The notes: a model not told the origin generated them from the sequence alone. Counted from the stretch's first letter, positions 6,895-15,843 are shown. The stretch: DNA of 33,624 bases from Actinomycetota bacterium (GCA_963169235.1 CAUJCX010000037.1:1-33624); one strand, 5' to 3'. Made by a program: numbers and translations.

Positions 6895-9363
6895 TCACCC
6901 GCCGTTCGCGGCCTCGTCGGCACTCCCGGATCGCCAGTCTCCAAGCGTGTCGAGCGCCGTCAGCGACGCGTCGTCCTCGGGTCGGGCGTACCAGAACCCC
7001 TGGGCTCCGGCCACGCCCAGCTCGCACAGCTGGTCGTGCTGGGCGCGCGTCTCTACGCCCTCCACCACCAGGGGGACGGCGAGCTCGTTGGTGACCGTGA
7101 CGACCGCCTTCACCACGGCCCGGGCCGCACGGCTGCGGGTGAGCTCGGCCGTGAACGAGCGGTCGATCTTGACGCCGTCCACGGCGAAGCGGGTGAGGTA
7201 CGCCAGCGACGAGTAGCCGGTGCCGAAGTCGTCGAGCACCACGCGCACGCCGCGGGCGCGCAACGCGGCGACGGCGGCCAGGCTCTCGGCGCCGTGCGCC
7301 AGCATGGCGTCCTCGGTGATCTCCAGCACCAGCCGCCGCGGCGCGACGCCGTGATCGTGGAGCAGGGCGGCCACCTCGTCGTCCCAGCCGGGCTCCACGA
7401 TGACCGACGGGGGCACGTTGACCCCGATGGACCGCCACGAGTCGGGCGTGCGGGCCAGGCGCATCACCGCCTGCCGCGTGATCCACCGGGTGAGGGTGAG
7501 CATCTGCCCGGTGCGCTCGGCGAACTCGAGCATGTCGTCCGGGCCGCACACGGTGCCGTCGGGCAGCGTCCAGCGCAGGAGGGCCTCGCAGGCGAACACG
7601 TTGCGGCGGTGGGTACGCACCAGCGGCTGCAGGTACATGGCGATCGCCCCACGCCGCAGCGCCTCCGCGATGACGGCGTCGCGGTCGACCCGGGCGGTGG
7701 CCGCGGCGGTCATCTCGGGCGAGTAGTGGGCGTAGTCGGTCGCGGTCGCCTTGGCCTGGTACATCGCCGTGTCGGCCCGGCGCAGCATCTCGTCGGCGCC
7801 GACGCCCGGGGCCGACATCGCGATGCCGACCGATGCGCCGATGCGGAACGTGCGCCCGTCGGCGATGAACGGTTGCTCGAGGCCGGTGGTGATGCGGTGG
7901 GCCAGGGCGGTGGCCCCGGTGGCCCCTCCGGTGCGCACGACCACGAACTCGTCTCCGCCCAGGCGGGCCAGCGTGAGCCCGTCGCACTCGGCCAGCAGGC
8001 GCACGGCCACCTGGCGCAGCACGTCGTCCCCGGTGGCGTGGCCGGAGGCGTCGTTGATGTGCTTGAACCGGTCGAGGTCGACGAACAGCACCGCGACCGA
8101 TGCGCCGGCCGTCGCGGCTGCCGCGAGCTCGCGGTTGAGGGTGTCGAGCATCTGGACGCGGTTCGGGAGGCCGGTGAGGGGGTCGTGGTACGCCATGCGG
8201 TGGAGCGTCCGGCGCAGCTGGTCGCGCTCGGTGACGTCGCGCGCCGAGATCACCAGGCGGTCGCCACGGACGGCGATGGCGGCCTCGATCACCTGTTCGC
8301 CGCGCGTGCCCTCGATCACCAGGGGCCCATCGGCGGGGTCGCGCTCACTCACGCGCGCCAGGGCGTCGGCCGGCAGCCCCAGCACGTCCTCGAGCGCGGC
8401 GCCCTCGTACTGCCCGGGCCCGAACACGTGCTGCGACGCGGGGCTGCAGTACCGGACGAGCCCGGCGTCGTCGCCGATGAGGATGACGTCGCTGGAGTCC
8501 TGCACCAGCGTGCGGAAGTGGTGCTCGCGCTCGCGCATGGTGGCGTTGGCGTCCTCCAGGTCGGTGATGGTGACCGTGATGCGCAGCAGCATCGTCAGCA
8601 CCGACACGCCCACCAGGATCACCAGCGACGAGCGGATGATGCCGGGCTCCACCAGCAGGCCCACCATCACGACCGAGGCGGCCACGCCGGCGAAGGCGTA
8701 CACCCAGCCGCCGGTGCCGTGGTCGAGGGGCTGCCGCACCGGCACGACGCCCTGACGCATCAGCCGCACCAGCAGGGCGGCCAGAGAGACCCATCCGGCG
8801 ACCATCAGGGCCTGCGCCACCGCGTCGGGGGCCGCGGCGACACCGATGCTGGGCAACGCGACCACGGTCCACGACGCCGCCCACAGCAGGCCGAACGACG
8901 CCAGCAGCACGCGCTCGATGCGCGTCGGGAACACGATCCGGCGCGACAGCCCCACCAGCAGCGCGGCGAAGAACCAGGCGAGCGCCGCGCACAGCGCGTC
9001 GATGTTGTTGTGCGCGGTGTCGGGCGCACCCTGCACCACCAGCAGCGCCGTATAGACCGCCACGAACGGGGCGACGGAGATCAGCATGGTGTCGGCCAGC
9101 ATCTGGCGCCACGAGTCCTGGACGGTGGACGTCGCCAGGCACAACCCGCCGGTGGCGACGACCGCACCGGCGACGGACGGCCAGCGGGAGTCGGCCGGCA
9201 CGATCACGCGCGCCGCGCCGCCCCACAGGATGCCCAGCGCCATCGAGCCGGCGCCGACGCCGTACAGGCGCGGTGCGGCCGCGTCGACGCGGCGCAGGTA
9301 GAGCCACACCACGATCGCCGTGACGACCGCGAGCGCGACGCCCCAGACCAGCTCGTCGGTCAC
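6895..9363 (-). CDS. Membrane PAS-GGDEF-EAL cyclic-di-GMP enzyme (second copy)
   Basis: 822 aa from the GTG at 9363, the start giving a protein that matches its neighbour end to end. Residues 1 to about 270 hold roughly eight hydrophobic helices. A PAS domain follows (HFRTLVQDSSDVILIGDD...YCSPASQHVFG), then a diguanylate cyclase domain (DPLTGLPNR, FVDLDRFKHIND, GGDEF intact) and an EAL phosphodiesterase domain (EALLRW, NVPPS, LEITEDA, DDFGTGYSSL, KIDRSF, VEGVET, AQGFWYARP). All visible metal and general-base residues of EAL are present, so phosphodiesterase activity is expected. GGDEF is also intact, but the RxxD inhibitory site five residues before GGDEF is absent. It starts 40 bases after the stop of its paralog, so the two form an operon. 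Dual activity is plausible; which dominates is not predictable. Confidence 0.93.
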   Translation of the reverse strand: MTDELVWGVALAVVTAIVVWLYLRRVDAAAPRLYGVGAGSMALGILWGGAARVIVPADSRWPSVAGAVVATGGLCLATSTVQDSWRQMLADTMLISVAPFVAVYTALLVVQGAPDTAHNNIDALCAALAWFFAALLVGLSRRIVFPTRIERVLLASFGLLWAASWTVVALPSIGVAAAPDAVAQALMVAGWVSLAALLVRLMRQGVVPVRQPLDHGTGGWVYAFAGVAASVVMVGLLVEPGIIRSSLVILVGVSVLTMLLRITVTITDLEDANATMREREHHFRTLVQDSSDVILIGDDAGLVRYCSPASQHVFGPGQYEGAALEDVLGLPADALARVSERDPADGPLVIEGTRGEQVIEAAIAVRGDRLVISARDVTERDQLRRTLHRMAYHDPLTGLPNRVQMLDTLNRELAAAATAGASVAVLFVDLDRFKHINDASGHATGDDVLRQVAVRLLAECDGLTLARLGGDEFVVVRTGGATGATALAHRITTGLEQPFIADGRTFRIGASVGIAMSAPGVGADEMLRRADTAMYQAKATATDYAHYSPEMTAAATARVDRDAVIAEALRRGAIAMYLQPLVRTHRRNVFACEALLRWTLPDGTVCGPDDMLEFAERTGQMLTLTRWITRQAVMRLARTPDSWRSIGVNVPPSVIVEPGWDDEVAALLHDHGVAPRRLVLEITEDAMLAHGAESLAAVAALRARGVRVVLDDFGTGYSSLAYLTRFAVDGVKIDRSFTAELTRSRAARAVVKAVVTVTNELAVPLVVEGVETRAQHDQLCELGVAGAQGFWYARPEDDASLTALDTLGDWRSGSADEAANGG

Positions 9364-9403
9364 GGTTCCGGTCGGCTCCGGCCCGCGGCGCCCGGCGGTG
9401 AGG

Positions 9404-11863
9404 TCACCGTGCTTCCGCGGGGTTCGGGTGGCCGCTGGCCCAGCCGGTGAGGCGGGTGAGGTCGTCGAGGTCGCGGGAGTCCTCGGGCCGGGCGTACCAG
9501 AAGCCCTGGGCCAGGGGCACGCCCAGCTCGACCAGGATCTCGTGCTGACGGCGGGTCTCCACGCCCTCCGCCACCAGGTCGATGCCCAGCTCGCGGGTGA
9601 CGCCCACCAGGCCGCGCACCACCGACCGGGCGGCGCGGCCGGTGTCCAGCCCCTCCACGAAGCTACGGTCGATCTTGATGCCGTCGACCGGCAGCCGGGC
9701 CAGGTACGACAGCGACGAGAACCCGGTGCCGAAGTCGTCGACCACGATGCGGAAGCCGAGCCCGCGCAGCCGGGCGATCGCCTGGCGGCCGTGGTCGCCG
9801 TGGGCCACCATCGCCTCCTCGGTGATCTCCAGGTGGATGCGTTCGGGTGCCAGGTCGTAGCGGTCGAGCAGGCCCACCAGCTCGCCCACCAAGTCGGGCG
9901 TCGCCAGCACGACGGGGGGGACGTTGACCGCGATCGCGCCCCCGAACGCGGCGTCGTGGGCGAGGCGCTGGGCGGCCGCCTCCAGCATCCAGCGGGTGAT
10001 GGTGCCCAGCTGGTGGGTGTGCTCGGCGAACGCCAGCATGTCGACGGGGGCCTGCACCGTGCCGTCGCGCCGCACCCAGCGCAGAAGCGCCTCGCAGCCG
10101 CGCACCTCCACGGTGCCGGTGCGGACGAGCGGCTGCAGGTACATGCGCAGGGCCAGGCCGCGCAGCGCCTCGGCCACCTCGCTCTCGGTGTCGACGCGGG
10201 CCAGGGCGGCCTCGGCCAGCCGCGCCTCGTACAGCGACCACGACGTCCGCGTGCGCTTGGCCCGGTACATCGCCAGGTCGGCCCGGCGCAGCAGCTCGTG
10301 GGCGTCGGCGTCGTCGACGCTGGGGGCGATGCCCGTGGACGCGCCGATGCGGTACGAGCGCCCCCCGACCTCGAACGGGCGGCTGAGGTCCTGGCCGATG
10401 CGCTCGGCCAGCACCTGCGCATCGTCGGGGGAACCCATGTGCACCAGCACGAACTCGTCCCCGCCGAGGCGCGCCAGCAGGCCGTCGCCCACCGCGGCGT
10501 CCAGGCGGATGGCGACCTGGCGCAGCACGTCGTCGCCCACCGCGTGGCCGGAGGCGTCGTTGATGTGCTTGAAGCGGTCGAGGTCGACGAACAGCACCGA
10601 GAACGGCTCGTCGGGGGCGCGGGTCGCGATCATCGCGTCGACCCGGTCGATGAGCTGCAGCCGGTTGGGGAGGTCGGTGAGCGGGTCGTGGTAGGCCAGC
10701 CGGTGCAGCGTCTGGCGCAGCGCGGCGCGCTCGGTCACGTCGCGGGCCGAGATCACCAGCTTGTCGTCGCGACGCGCGATCGACGCCTCCAGCACCTGCC
10801 GTCCCCGGTTGCCCTCCACCACCAGCGGGTCGTCGTCGTCGCTCGCGGGCAGCGTCGTCACGGCGTCGGGGTCGATGCCCAGCAGCGTCCACACGTCGCG
10901 GCCGGGGGTGGCCCCGGAACCCAGGGTGCGCTCGGCGACGGGGCTGGCGTACTCCAGCGTGCCGGTGGGGGAGCTGATGAGGATGACGTCGCTTGAGGCC
11001 TGCACCACGTTGCGGAAGAAGCGCTCGCGCTCCTCCACCAGGGCCTTGGCGTCCTCGAGCGCGCCCACGGTGACGAGGATGCGCACGATCAGGGCGCAGA
11101 TCGCGATGCCTCCCAGCACCAGCAGCGACCAGCGCACGATCCCGGGCGAGATGCCCATCACGCCGAGCACGACCACCGTGACGCCCATGGTCACGAGGTA
11201 CGCCTGCGCGCCCGAGCCGTGCTCGGTGCGCTCGGCGATGGGCTGGATGCGCTTCAGCGACAGCCGCACCTGCACGGCGACCGCCAGCGCGCACGACACC
11301 AGCGAGGCGATCAGCCATGACGCCCGCGGGGTGCTGAACCAGCCGGCCGCGTCGGCGGCGGCCGCCACCCACGCGAGCGAGCGGGCGACGCCGAACAGCG
11401 TCATCATCACGCGGTCGGCGGGGCCGGACACCGGTACCACGGCGGCCATGCGCGCCAGCACGGTGGCGCAGAAGATGGTGAGCGCGGCCGAGATGATGTC
11501 CAGCTCGGCCGACGCGCCGCCCACCGGGGTGCGCCACGCCAGCGCGATGGACAGCGCCCCGATCACCGGGGCGCCGGTCACGAGGTAGGTGTCGCACAGA
11601 AGCGGCTTCCACGACGGGTTCACCGCCCGCACCAGCAGCACGAAGCCCACGGTGGCCAGCACGGTGCCCGCCAGCGCCAGCGCGGGCTGCGGCGTGGGCA
11701 GCGCGAAGCGCGCGAAGTCGGCCGTCACGATGCCCACCGTGATCGCCGAGAGGCCGACGCCGTACAGCGGCAGCGCGTGTGTCTTGTTCGTTCGGGCGAG
11801 GTACACGCCCATCGCGAAGAACGCGATGAGGCCACCGCCACCGCCGACCAGCCACCACATCAT
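9404..11863 (-). CDS. Membrane PAS-GGDEF-EAL cyclic-di-GMP enzyme (first copy)
   Basis: 819 aa from the ATG at 11863 (MMWWLVGGGGG). The frame stays open to 11965, but those 34 residues are charged and overlap the promoter, so they are rejected. Architecture equals the downstream paralog: about eight membrane helices, PAS (FFRNVVQASSDVILIS), GGDEF (LARLGGDEFVLV) and EAL (EALLRW, NVPPV, LEITEEA, DDFGTGFSSL, KIDRSF, AEGVET, AQGFWYARP). The catalytic motifs of both domains are intact and the RxxD feedback site is missing. The protein probably senses a membrane or PAS signal and sets c-di-GMP level. CCGGAACC stands just before the start codon in both paralogs, consistent with duplication of the whole unit. 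Confidence 0.93.
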   Translation of the reverse strand: MMWWLVGGGGGLIAFFAMGVYLARTNKTHALPLYGVGLSAITVGIVTADFARFALPTPQPALALAGTVLATVGFVLLVRAVNPSWKPLLCDTYLVTGAPVIGALSIALAWRTPVGGASAELDIISAALTIFCATVLARMAAVVPVSGPADRVMMTLFGVARSLAWVAAAADAAGWFSTPRASWLIASLVSCALAVAVQVRLSLKRIQPIAERTEHGSGAQAYLVTMGVTVVVLGVMGISPGIVRWSLLVLGGIAICALIVRILVTVGALEDAKALVEERERFFRNVVQASSDVILISSPTGTLEYASPVAERTLGSGATPGRDVWTLLGIDPDAVTTLPASDDDDPLVVEGNRGRQVLEASIARRDDKLVISARDVTERAALRQTLHRLAYHDPLTDLPNRLQLIDRVDAMIATRAPDEPFSVLFVDLDRFKHINDASGHAVGDDVLRQVAIRLDAAVGDGLLARLGGDEFVLVHMGSPDDAQVLAERIGQDLSRPFEVGGRSYRIGASTGIAPSVDDADAHELLRRADLAMYRAKRTRTSWSLYEARLAEAALARVDTESEVAEALRGLALRMYLQPLVRTGTVEVRGCEALLRWVRRDGTVQAPVDMLAFAEHTHQLGTITRWMLEAAAQRLAHDAAFGGAIAVNVPPVVLATPDLVGELVGLLDRYDLAPERIHLEITEEAMVAHGDHGRQAIARLRGLGFRIVVDDFGTGFSSLSYLARLPVDGIKIDRSFVEGLDTGRAARSVVRGLVGVTRELGIDLVAEGVETRRQHEILVELGVPLAQGFWYARPEDSRDLDDLTRLTGWASGHPNPAEAR

Positions 11864-11923
11864 GGTTCCGGCTGCGCCCTCCCGCGCCGCGCCCGCGCAT
11901 CCGTGATCGAACGCCTCGCCCCA

Positions 11924-11953
11924 AGGATAGGAGGTTTCGCAAGGTCTGCGAAA
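11924..11953 (-). promoter_or_regulatory. Promoter and palindromic operator of the c-di-GMP operon
   Basis: On the minus strand, -35 TTCGCA (11947-11952) and -10 TATCCT (11924-11929) are spaced exactly 17 bases, with the start of transcription expected about 55 bases ahead of the ATG at 11863. The perfect inverted repeat TTTCGCA-AGGTC-TGCGAAA (11935-11953) covers the -35 and most of the spacer, where a bound dimeric repressor would block polymerase. The regulator is unknown. Confidence 0.55.
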
Positions 11954-11982
11954 TCGCCGCCGCAACGCCCGGGGTGAGACGG

Positions 11983-12012
11983 CGTAAGGGCCCGCCGAGG
12001 CGGACCCTTACG
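11983..12012 (-). terminator. Strong hairpin after tRNA-Glu
   Basis: Two 14-base arms, CGTAAGGGCCCGCC and GGCGGACCCTTACG, pair with a single G-T wobble and a very tight loop. The hairpin starts 4 bases after the tRNA-Glu 3' end. There is no T-run, as is common in high-GC actinobacteria. It probably ends the tRNA transcript and insulates the c-di-GMP operon. Confidence 0.7.
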
Positions 12013-12016
12013 TGAG

Positions 12017-12089
12017 TAGCGCATACGGGATTCGAACCCGTGTTACCGCCGTGAGAGGGCGGCGTCCTAGGCCCCTAGACGAATGCGCC
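12017..12089 (-). tRNA. tRNA-Glu (anticodon CTC)
   Basis: 73 bases, read on the minus strand. The acceptor stem GGCGCAT pairs with ATGCGCT. The anticodon stem CCGCC/GGCGG encloses the loop CTCTCAC, giving anticodon CTC (codon GAG). The T arm has GGTTCGAATCC. The discriminator is A and the CCA end is not encoded. Confidence 0.95.
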
Positions 12090-12128
12090 ACGGCCTGGCG
12101 GGCATTATGCCCGATCGGCGACCGAAAG

Positions 12129-12199
12129 CTGGGGGAGGAGGATTCGAACCCCCGCTACCGGGGCCAGAACCCGGCGTCCTACCGCTAGACGATCCCCCA
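12129..12199 (-). tRNA. tRNA-Gln (anticodon CTG)
   Basis: 71 bases, minus strand. The acceptor stem TGGGGGA pairs perfectly with TCCCCCA; the U1-A72 first pair is typical of tRNA-Gln. The anticodon stem CCGGG/CCCGG encloses TTCTGGC, anticodon CTG (codon CAG). T arm GGTTCGAATCC; CCA not encoded. It lies 39 bases ahead of tRNA-Glu, so the two are probably one transcript. Confidence 0.95.
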
Positions 12200-12220
12200 T
12201 CAGCCCTTCGGACGTCGGCA

Positions 12221-12226
12221 AAACTA
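12221..12226 (-). promoter_or_regulatory. Possible -10 box for the tRNA pair
   Basis: TAGTTT on the minus strand, 21 bases before tRNA-Gln and inside the 66-base gap after the ABC exporter stop. No convincing -35 is visible, so the tRNAs could also be read through from the exporter operon. Confidence 0.25.
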
Positions 12227-12265
12227 GCACAGCACCTGAGCGTTGCGGCCAACGGACGGACATTG

Positions 12266-14080
12266 TCACGCGTCCACCTCGCCCACCAGGGAGTGCCAGT
12301 CGCCGTGCAACGCCGCGTAGCGCCCGCCGGCCGCGATCAGCTGGTCGTGCGAGCCCTGCTCGACGATGCGGCCGTGGTCGAGCACCACGATGCGGTCGGC
12401 GTTGCGGATGGTCGACAGGCGGTGCGCGATGAGGATGGACGTGCGGCCGGCCAGAAGGCGCGCCATGGCCTGCTCGATGCGCTGCTCGGTGCGCACGTCC
12501 ACCGACGACGTGGCCTCGTCGAGGATGAGGATGCGGGGGTCGGCCAAGAGCGCCCGGGCGAACGACACCAGCTGACGCTGCCCCGCCGACAGCCCGGAGC
12601 CGCGCTCGGTCACCTCGCTGGCGAGCCCGTCGGGGAGGGCGGCCAGCAGGTCGCCGCCGTCCACGGCCTCGAGCGCCGCCAGCATCTGGTCGTCGGTGGC
12701 GTCGGGGCGGCCGAAGCGCAGGTTGTCGGCCAGCGTGCCGGCGAACAGGTGTCCCTCCTGCGGCACCATCGCCATCTGCTGCCGCAGCGAGTCGACGGTG
12801 ACGGCGCGCAGGTCGTGGCCGTCGATGGCCACCGTGCCCTCCTGCGGGTCGTAGAACCGGGCGATCAGCTTGGCCAGCGTGGACTTGCCGGCGCCGGTGG
12901 CGCCCACCAGCGCGACGGTCTCGCCCGCGTTGATGTGCAGCGACAGGTCTTCGATGACGGGGCGGCCCGCCACGTACTCGAACGTCACGCCGGTGAGGTC
13001 GATGGCGCCTGCGACGGGGGGGAGCGGCGGCGCGCCGGGCTGGTCGGCCACGCGCGGGCCGGTCTTCAGCACCCCGTTGATCTTCTCCAGTGCCGCGGTG
13101 GCCGACTGCACGGTGCTGTACAGCTGCGACAGCTGCTGGATGGGGTCGAAGAAGTTGGACAGGTACCCGATGAACGCCACCATCACGCCCACGGTGAGGT
13201 CGCCGTCGAGCACGCGGTTGGTGCCCGACCACAGCACGGCCAGCGTGCCGCCCGCGGCCAGGAGCTCGATGCCGGGGAAGTACAGGCTCGACAGGTAGAT
13301 GGTGGCCATGTTGGCCTGGCGGTACTCGACGTTGGCCTCGTTGAACGTGGCCCGCGCGGCGTCCTGGCGCCCGAAGCCCTGCACGACGCGCATGCCCGAC
13401 AGGGTCTCCTGCAGCACCGCCAGCACGTGCGCCACCTTCTCGCGGGTGCGCCGGTACGCGCGCGACGATCCCACGCGGTACCACGCCGTGACGATCACCA
13501 GCAGCGGGAACACCGAGAAGCACATCAGCGCCAGCTGCGCGTCGTAGACGAACAGGATCACCACGACGCCCAGGAACGTCAGGCCGTTCAGCACCAGCGT
13601 GGTGACGCCCTCGGTGACCAGCTGGTTGAGGGCCTCGATGTCGCTGGTGAGGCGGCTGACGGTGCGGCCGGTGGGGACCTTCTCGTGGTAGCCCAGCTCC
13701 AGGTCCATGATGTGCCGGAACAAGCGATTGCGCAGGTCGAACAGCACCCGCTGGCCCAGCCACGTGGACGCGTAGATCTGCAGGCCCGCCGCGACGGCCG
13801 CGACGATGCCGGCGCCCACGAACAGGGCCACGCACCACACCAGCACGCTGCTGTCCTTGTCGCCGATGCCGTGGTCGATGGCGTACTGCGCCAGCGCCGG
13901 CTGGGCCAGCGACCCGGCGGTCACCGTCAGCATCAGCACGATGGTGACGGCGGTCTGCCACAGGTAGGGGCGGAAGTACGGGGCCAGCGTGCGCAGGCGC
14001 CGCCCCTCGGGGTCGGGAGCCTCGATCTCCTCGTCCTCGGCGCGGGGCGACAGGTGCCCCCAGGGGCCGCGCGTGCTCAC
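12266..14080 (-). CDS. ABC exporter half-transporter, second subunit
   Basis: 604 aa from the GTG at 14080, which overlaps the stop of the first subunit by 4 bases (GTGA). After a charged N-terminus, six membrane helices run from about residue 40 to 320, with the exporter coupling phrases TGRTVSRLTSDIEALNQL and TLSGMRVVQGFGRQ. The nucleotide domain has Walker A GATGAGKST, Q-loop MVPQEGHLF, signature LSAGQRQ, Walker B ILILDEATSSVD and switch histidine IAHRLSTI. The signature has alanine in place of the first glycine of LSGGQ, while the catalytic glutamate is kept. It likely pairs with the upstream subunit as a multidrug- or lipid-type exporter. The same frame is open far upstream (to 15754), but those codons belong to the other subunit in another frame. 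Confidence 0.93.
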   Translation of the reverse strand: MSTRGPWGHLSPRAEDEEIEAPDPEGRRLRTLAPYFRPYLWQTAVTIVLMLTVTAGSLAQPALAQYAIDHGIGDKDSSVLVWCVALFVGAGIVAAVAAGLQIYASTWLGQRVLFDLRNRLFRHIMDLELGYHEKVPTGRTVSRLTSDIEALNQLVTEGVTTLVLNGLTFLGVVVILFVYDAQLALMCFSVFPLLVIVTAWYRVGSSRAYRRTREKVAHVLAVLQETLSGMRVVQGFGRQDAARATFNEANVEYRQANMATIYLSSLYFPGIELLAAGGTLAVLWSGTNRVLDGDLTVGVMVAFIGYLSNFFDPIQQLSQLYSTVQSATAALEKINGVLKTGPRVADQPGAPPLPPVAGAIDLTGVTFEYVAGRPVIEDLSLHINAGETVALVGATGAGKSTLAKLIARFYDPQEGTVAIDGHDLRAVTVDSLRQQMAMVPQEGHLFAGTLADNLRFGRPDATDDQMLAALEAVDGGDLLAALPDGLASEVTERGSGLSAGQRQLVSFARALLADPRILILDEATSSVDVRTEQRIEQAMARLLAGRTSILIAHRLSTIRNADRIVVLDHGRIVEQGSHDQLIAAGGRYAALHGDWHSLVGEVDA

Positions 14081-15843
14081 GAGTCCCCCAGCACCAGCTC
14101 GGGGCGGGCCAGCCCGGTGCGGTGGATCTCGCGGTACAGGGGGCTGGTTCCGTAGAGCTCGTCGTGGGTGCCGCGCGCGGCGATGACGCCGCGGTCGAGC
14201 ACCACGATCTCGTCGGCCAGCTGGATGGTGGACAGGCGGTGGGCGATGATCACGGTGGTGCGTCCGGCCATCACGGCGCGCAGGGCGTCCTGGATCTGCC
14301 GCTCGGTGGAGGCGTCGACCGACGCGGTGGCCTCGTCGAGGATCAGCACGCGCGGGTCGGTGATGACGGCCCGGGCGATGGCCAGGCGCTGACGCTGCCC
14401 GCCGCTGAGCGTGAGGCCGCGCTCGCCGATGACCGTGTCGTATCCGTTGGGGAGCGCCTCGACGAACTCGTCGGCGGCGGCCAGGCGGGCCGCGGCGCGC
14501 ACCTGATCCAGGGTCGCGTCGGGACGCCCGTACGCGATGTTCTCGCGCACGGTGGTCGAGAACAGGAACGGCTCCTGCGACACCATCCCCACGGCGCGGC
14601 GCAGGTCGTCGAGGGCCAGGTCGCGGATGTCGACGCCGTCCAAGAGCACGCGTCCGCCGGTGGGGTCGTAGTAGCGGGCGATCAGCTCGGTGAGCGTCGA
14701 CTTCCCGGAGCCCGTCGCGCCGATCAGCGCGACCACGCGTCCGCCGGGGATGTCGAGGTCGACGCCCTGCAGCACCTCGCGGCCGAACGGGTCGGCGGCG
14801 TCGCCGGTGCCGTACGCGAAGTGCACGTGGTCGAACGTCACCCGGCCGTCGCCGTCGGGAAGCGGCACGGGGTGGGCGGGCTCGGGCACCTCGGTCTCGG
14901 CGTCGAGGATCTCGAAGATGCGGCGTCCGCCCGCCAGGGCCCGCTGTCCGCCGGCCACCAGGAACCCGAGCGATCGGAACGGCCCCATCAGCAGGGTGAG
15001 GTACAGGTAGAACTGCACGAACTGGCCCAGGGTCAGCGTGCCGTTCATCACCTGGTGGCCGCCGAGCATCAGGATCACGGCGAGCCCGGCGGTGGGCAGG
15101 AACCCCATCACCGGCTCGTACACGCCCTCCACGCGGGCGACGTCGAGGCCGCGGTTCATGGCCCCGTTGGCGACCCGCTCGAACGCGGCGCTGCGCTCGC
15201 GTTCGCGACCGAACGCCTTGATCACGCGGATGCCGGCGACGCTCTCCTCTCCGGCCTGGCTCACCTCGCCCAGGCGTTGCTGCAGGTCGATGCGCAGGGG
15301 GTTGGCGACCTGCCCGAAGCGGGTGGCGACGGCCAGCACGGCGGGGCCGACGGCCAGCGAGAAGATGGCCAGTTGCCAGTCGATGGTGATGAGCCACGCG
15401 GCCGCCATGAGCAGCGTGAACACCGTGGTGAACATGAACACCAGGCCGTAGCCCAGAAAGAACCGCACGGTCTGCAGGTCGCTGGTGGCGCGCGACATCA
15501 GCTGGCCCACGGGCATGTGGTCGAAGAACGCCAGCGACAGGCGCTGCACGCGCGAGAACACGGTGTCGCGCATGTCGTACTCGACGCCCAGGCTGATGTG
15601 GCCCGAGATCTGGCGCCGCACCAGGCCGAGGCCGAACCGCACGACCGCGACCGCGAACACGGCCCACAGCAGAGGGGCGAGCTCGCCGCGCTCGCCGTGG
15701 CGCAGCACGTCGTCGATGATGCGCCCCGTGAGGTACGGCAGGATGAGCGTGCACACCATGATGCCGCTGGCCGCCAGCCCGGTGACGATCACCAGACCGC
15801 GGTACGGGCGCAGAAACGCGAGTAGTCGCCAGAGATCCGTCAT
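14077..15843 (-). CDS. ABC exporter half-transporter, first subunit
   Basis: 588 aa from the ATG at 15843 (MTDLWRLLAFLRPYRGL); an in-frame start at 15897 would add 18 residues of weaker character. Six membrane helices (about residues 15-300) include PVGQLMSRATSDLQTVR and ESVAGIRVIKAFGRE, typical of type IV ABC exporters. The nucleotide domain has Walker A GATGSGKST, Q-loop MVSQEPFLF, signature LSGGQRQR, Walker B VLILDEATASVD and IAHRLSTI, all canonical. Together with the coupled downstream gene it forms a probable heterodimer. Substrate is not evident; drug, lipid or peptide export are all possible. Confidence 0.93.
   Translation of the reverse strand: MTDLWRLLAFLRPYRGLVIVTGLAASGIMVCTLILPYLTGRIIDDVLRHGERGELAPLLWAVFAVAVVRFGLGLVRRQISGHISLGVEYDMRDTVFSRVQRLSLAFFDHMPVGQLMSRATSDLQTVRFFLGYGLVFMFTTVFTLLMAAAWLITIDWQLAIFSLAVGPAVLAVATRFGQVANPLRIDLQQRLGEVSQAGEESVAGIRVIKAFGRERERSAAFERVANGAMNRGLDVARVEGVYEPVMGFLPTAGLAVILMLGGHQVMNGTLTLGQFVQFYLYLTLLMGPFRSLGFLVAGGQRALAGGRRIFEILDAETEVPEPAHPVPLPDGDGRVTFDHVHFAYGTGDAADPFGREVLQGVDLDIPGGRVVALIGATGSGKSTLTELIARYYDPTGGRVLLDGVDIRDLALDDLRRAVGMVSQEPFLFSTTVRENIAYGRPDATLDQVRAAARLAAADEFVEALPNGYDTVIGERGLTLSGGQRQRLAIARAVITDPRVLILDEATASVDASTERQIQDALRAVMAGRTTVIIAHRLSTIQLADEIVVLDRGVIAARGTHDELYGTSPLYREIHRTGLARPELVLGDS

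Noticed and set aside
7036-9450. Plus-strand frame of about 800 codons opposite the GGDEF-EAL gene
   Set aside because: Histidine/arginine-rich nonsense opposite a clear minus-strand enzyme.
6895-10422. A single 1175-residue protein spanning the second c-di-GMP enzyme and part of the first
   Set aside because: The upstream part is an out-of-frame reading of the first paralog; the GTG at 9363 gives a protein matching its neighbour in length and architecture.
11864-11980. c-di-GMP riboswitch ahead of the GGDEF-EAL operon
   Set aside because: The conserved GEMM core is absent; the visible structure is a DNA palindrome over the promoter.
12017-12199. tRNA pair as an integration site (att)
   Set aside because: No duplicate of the tRNA 3' ends and no integrase gene is visible in the window.
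12266-15754. A single 1162-residue exporter fusion
   Set aside because: The upstream half is out of frame with the first subunit. The GTG at 14080 overlaps that subunit's stop, so these are two coupled genes.
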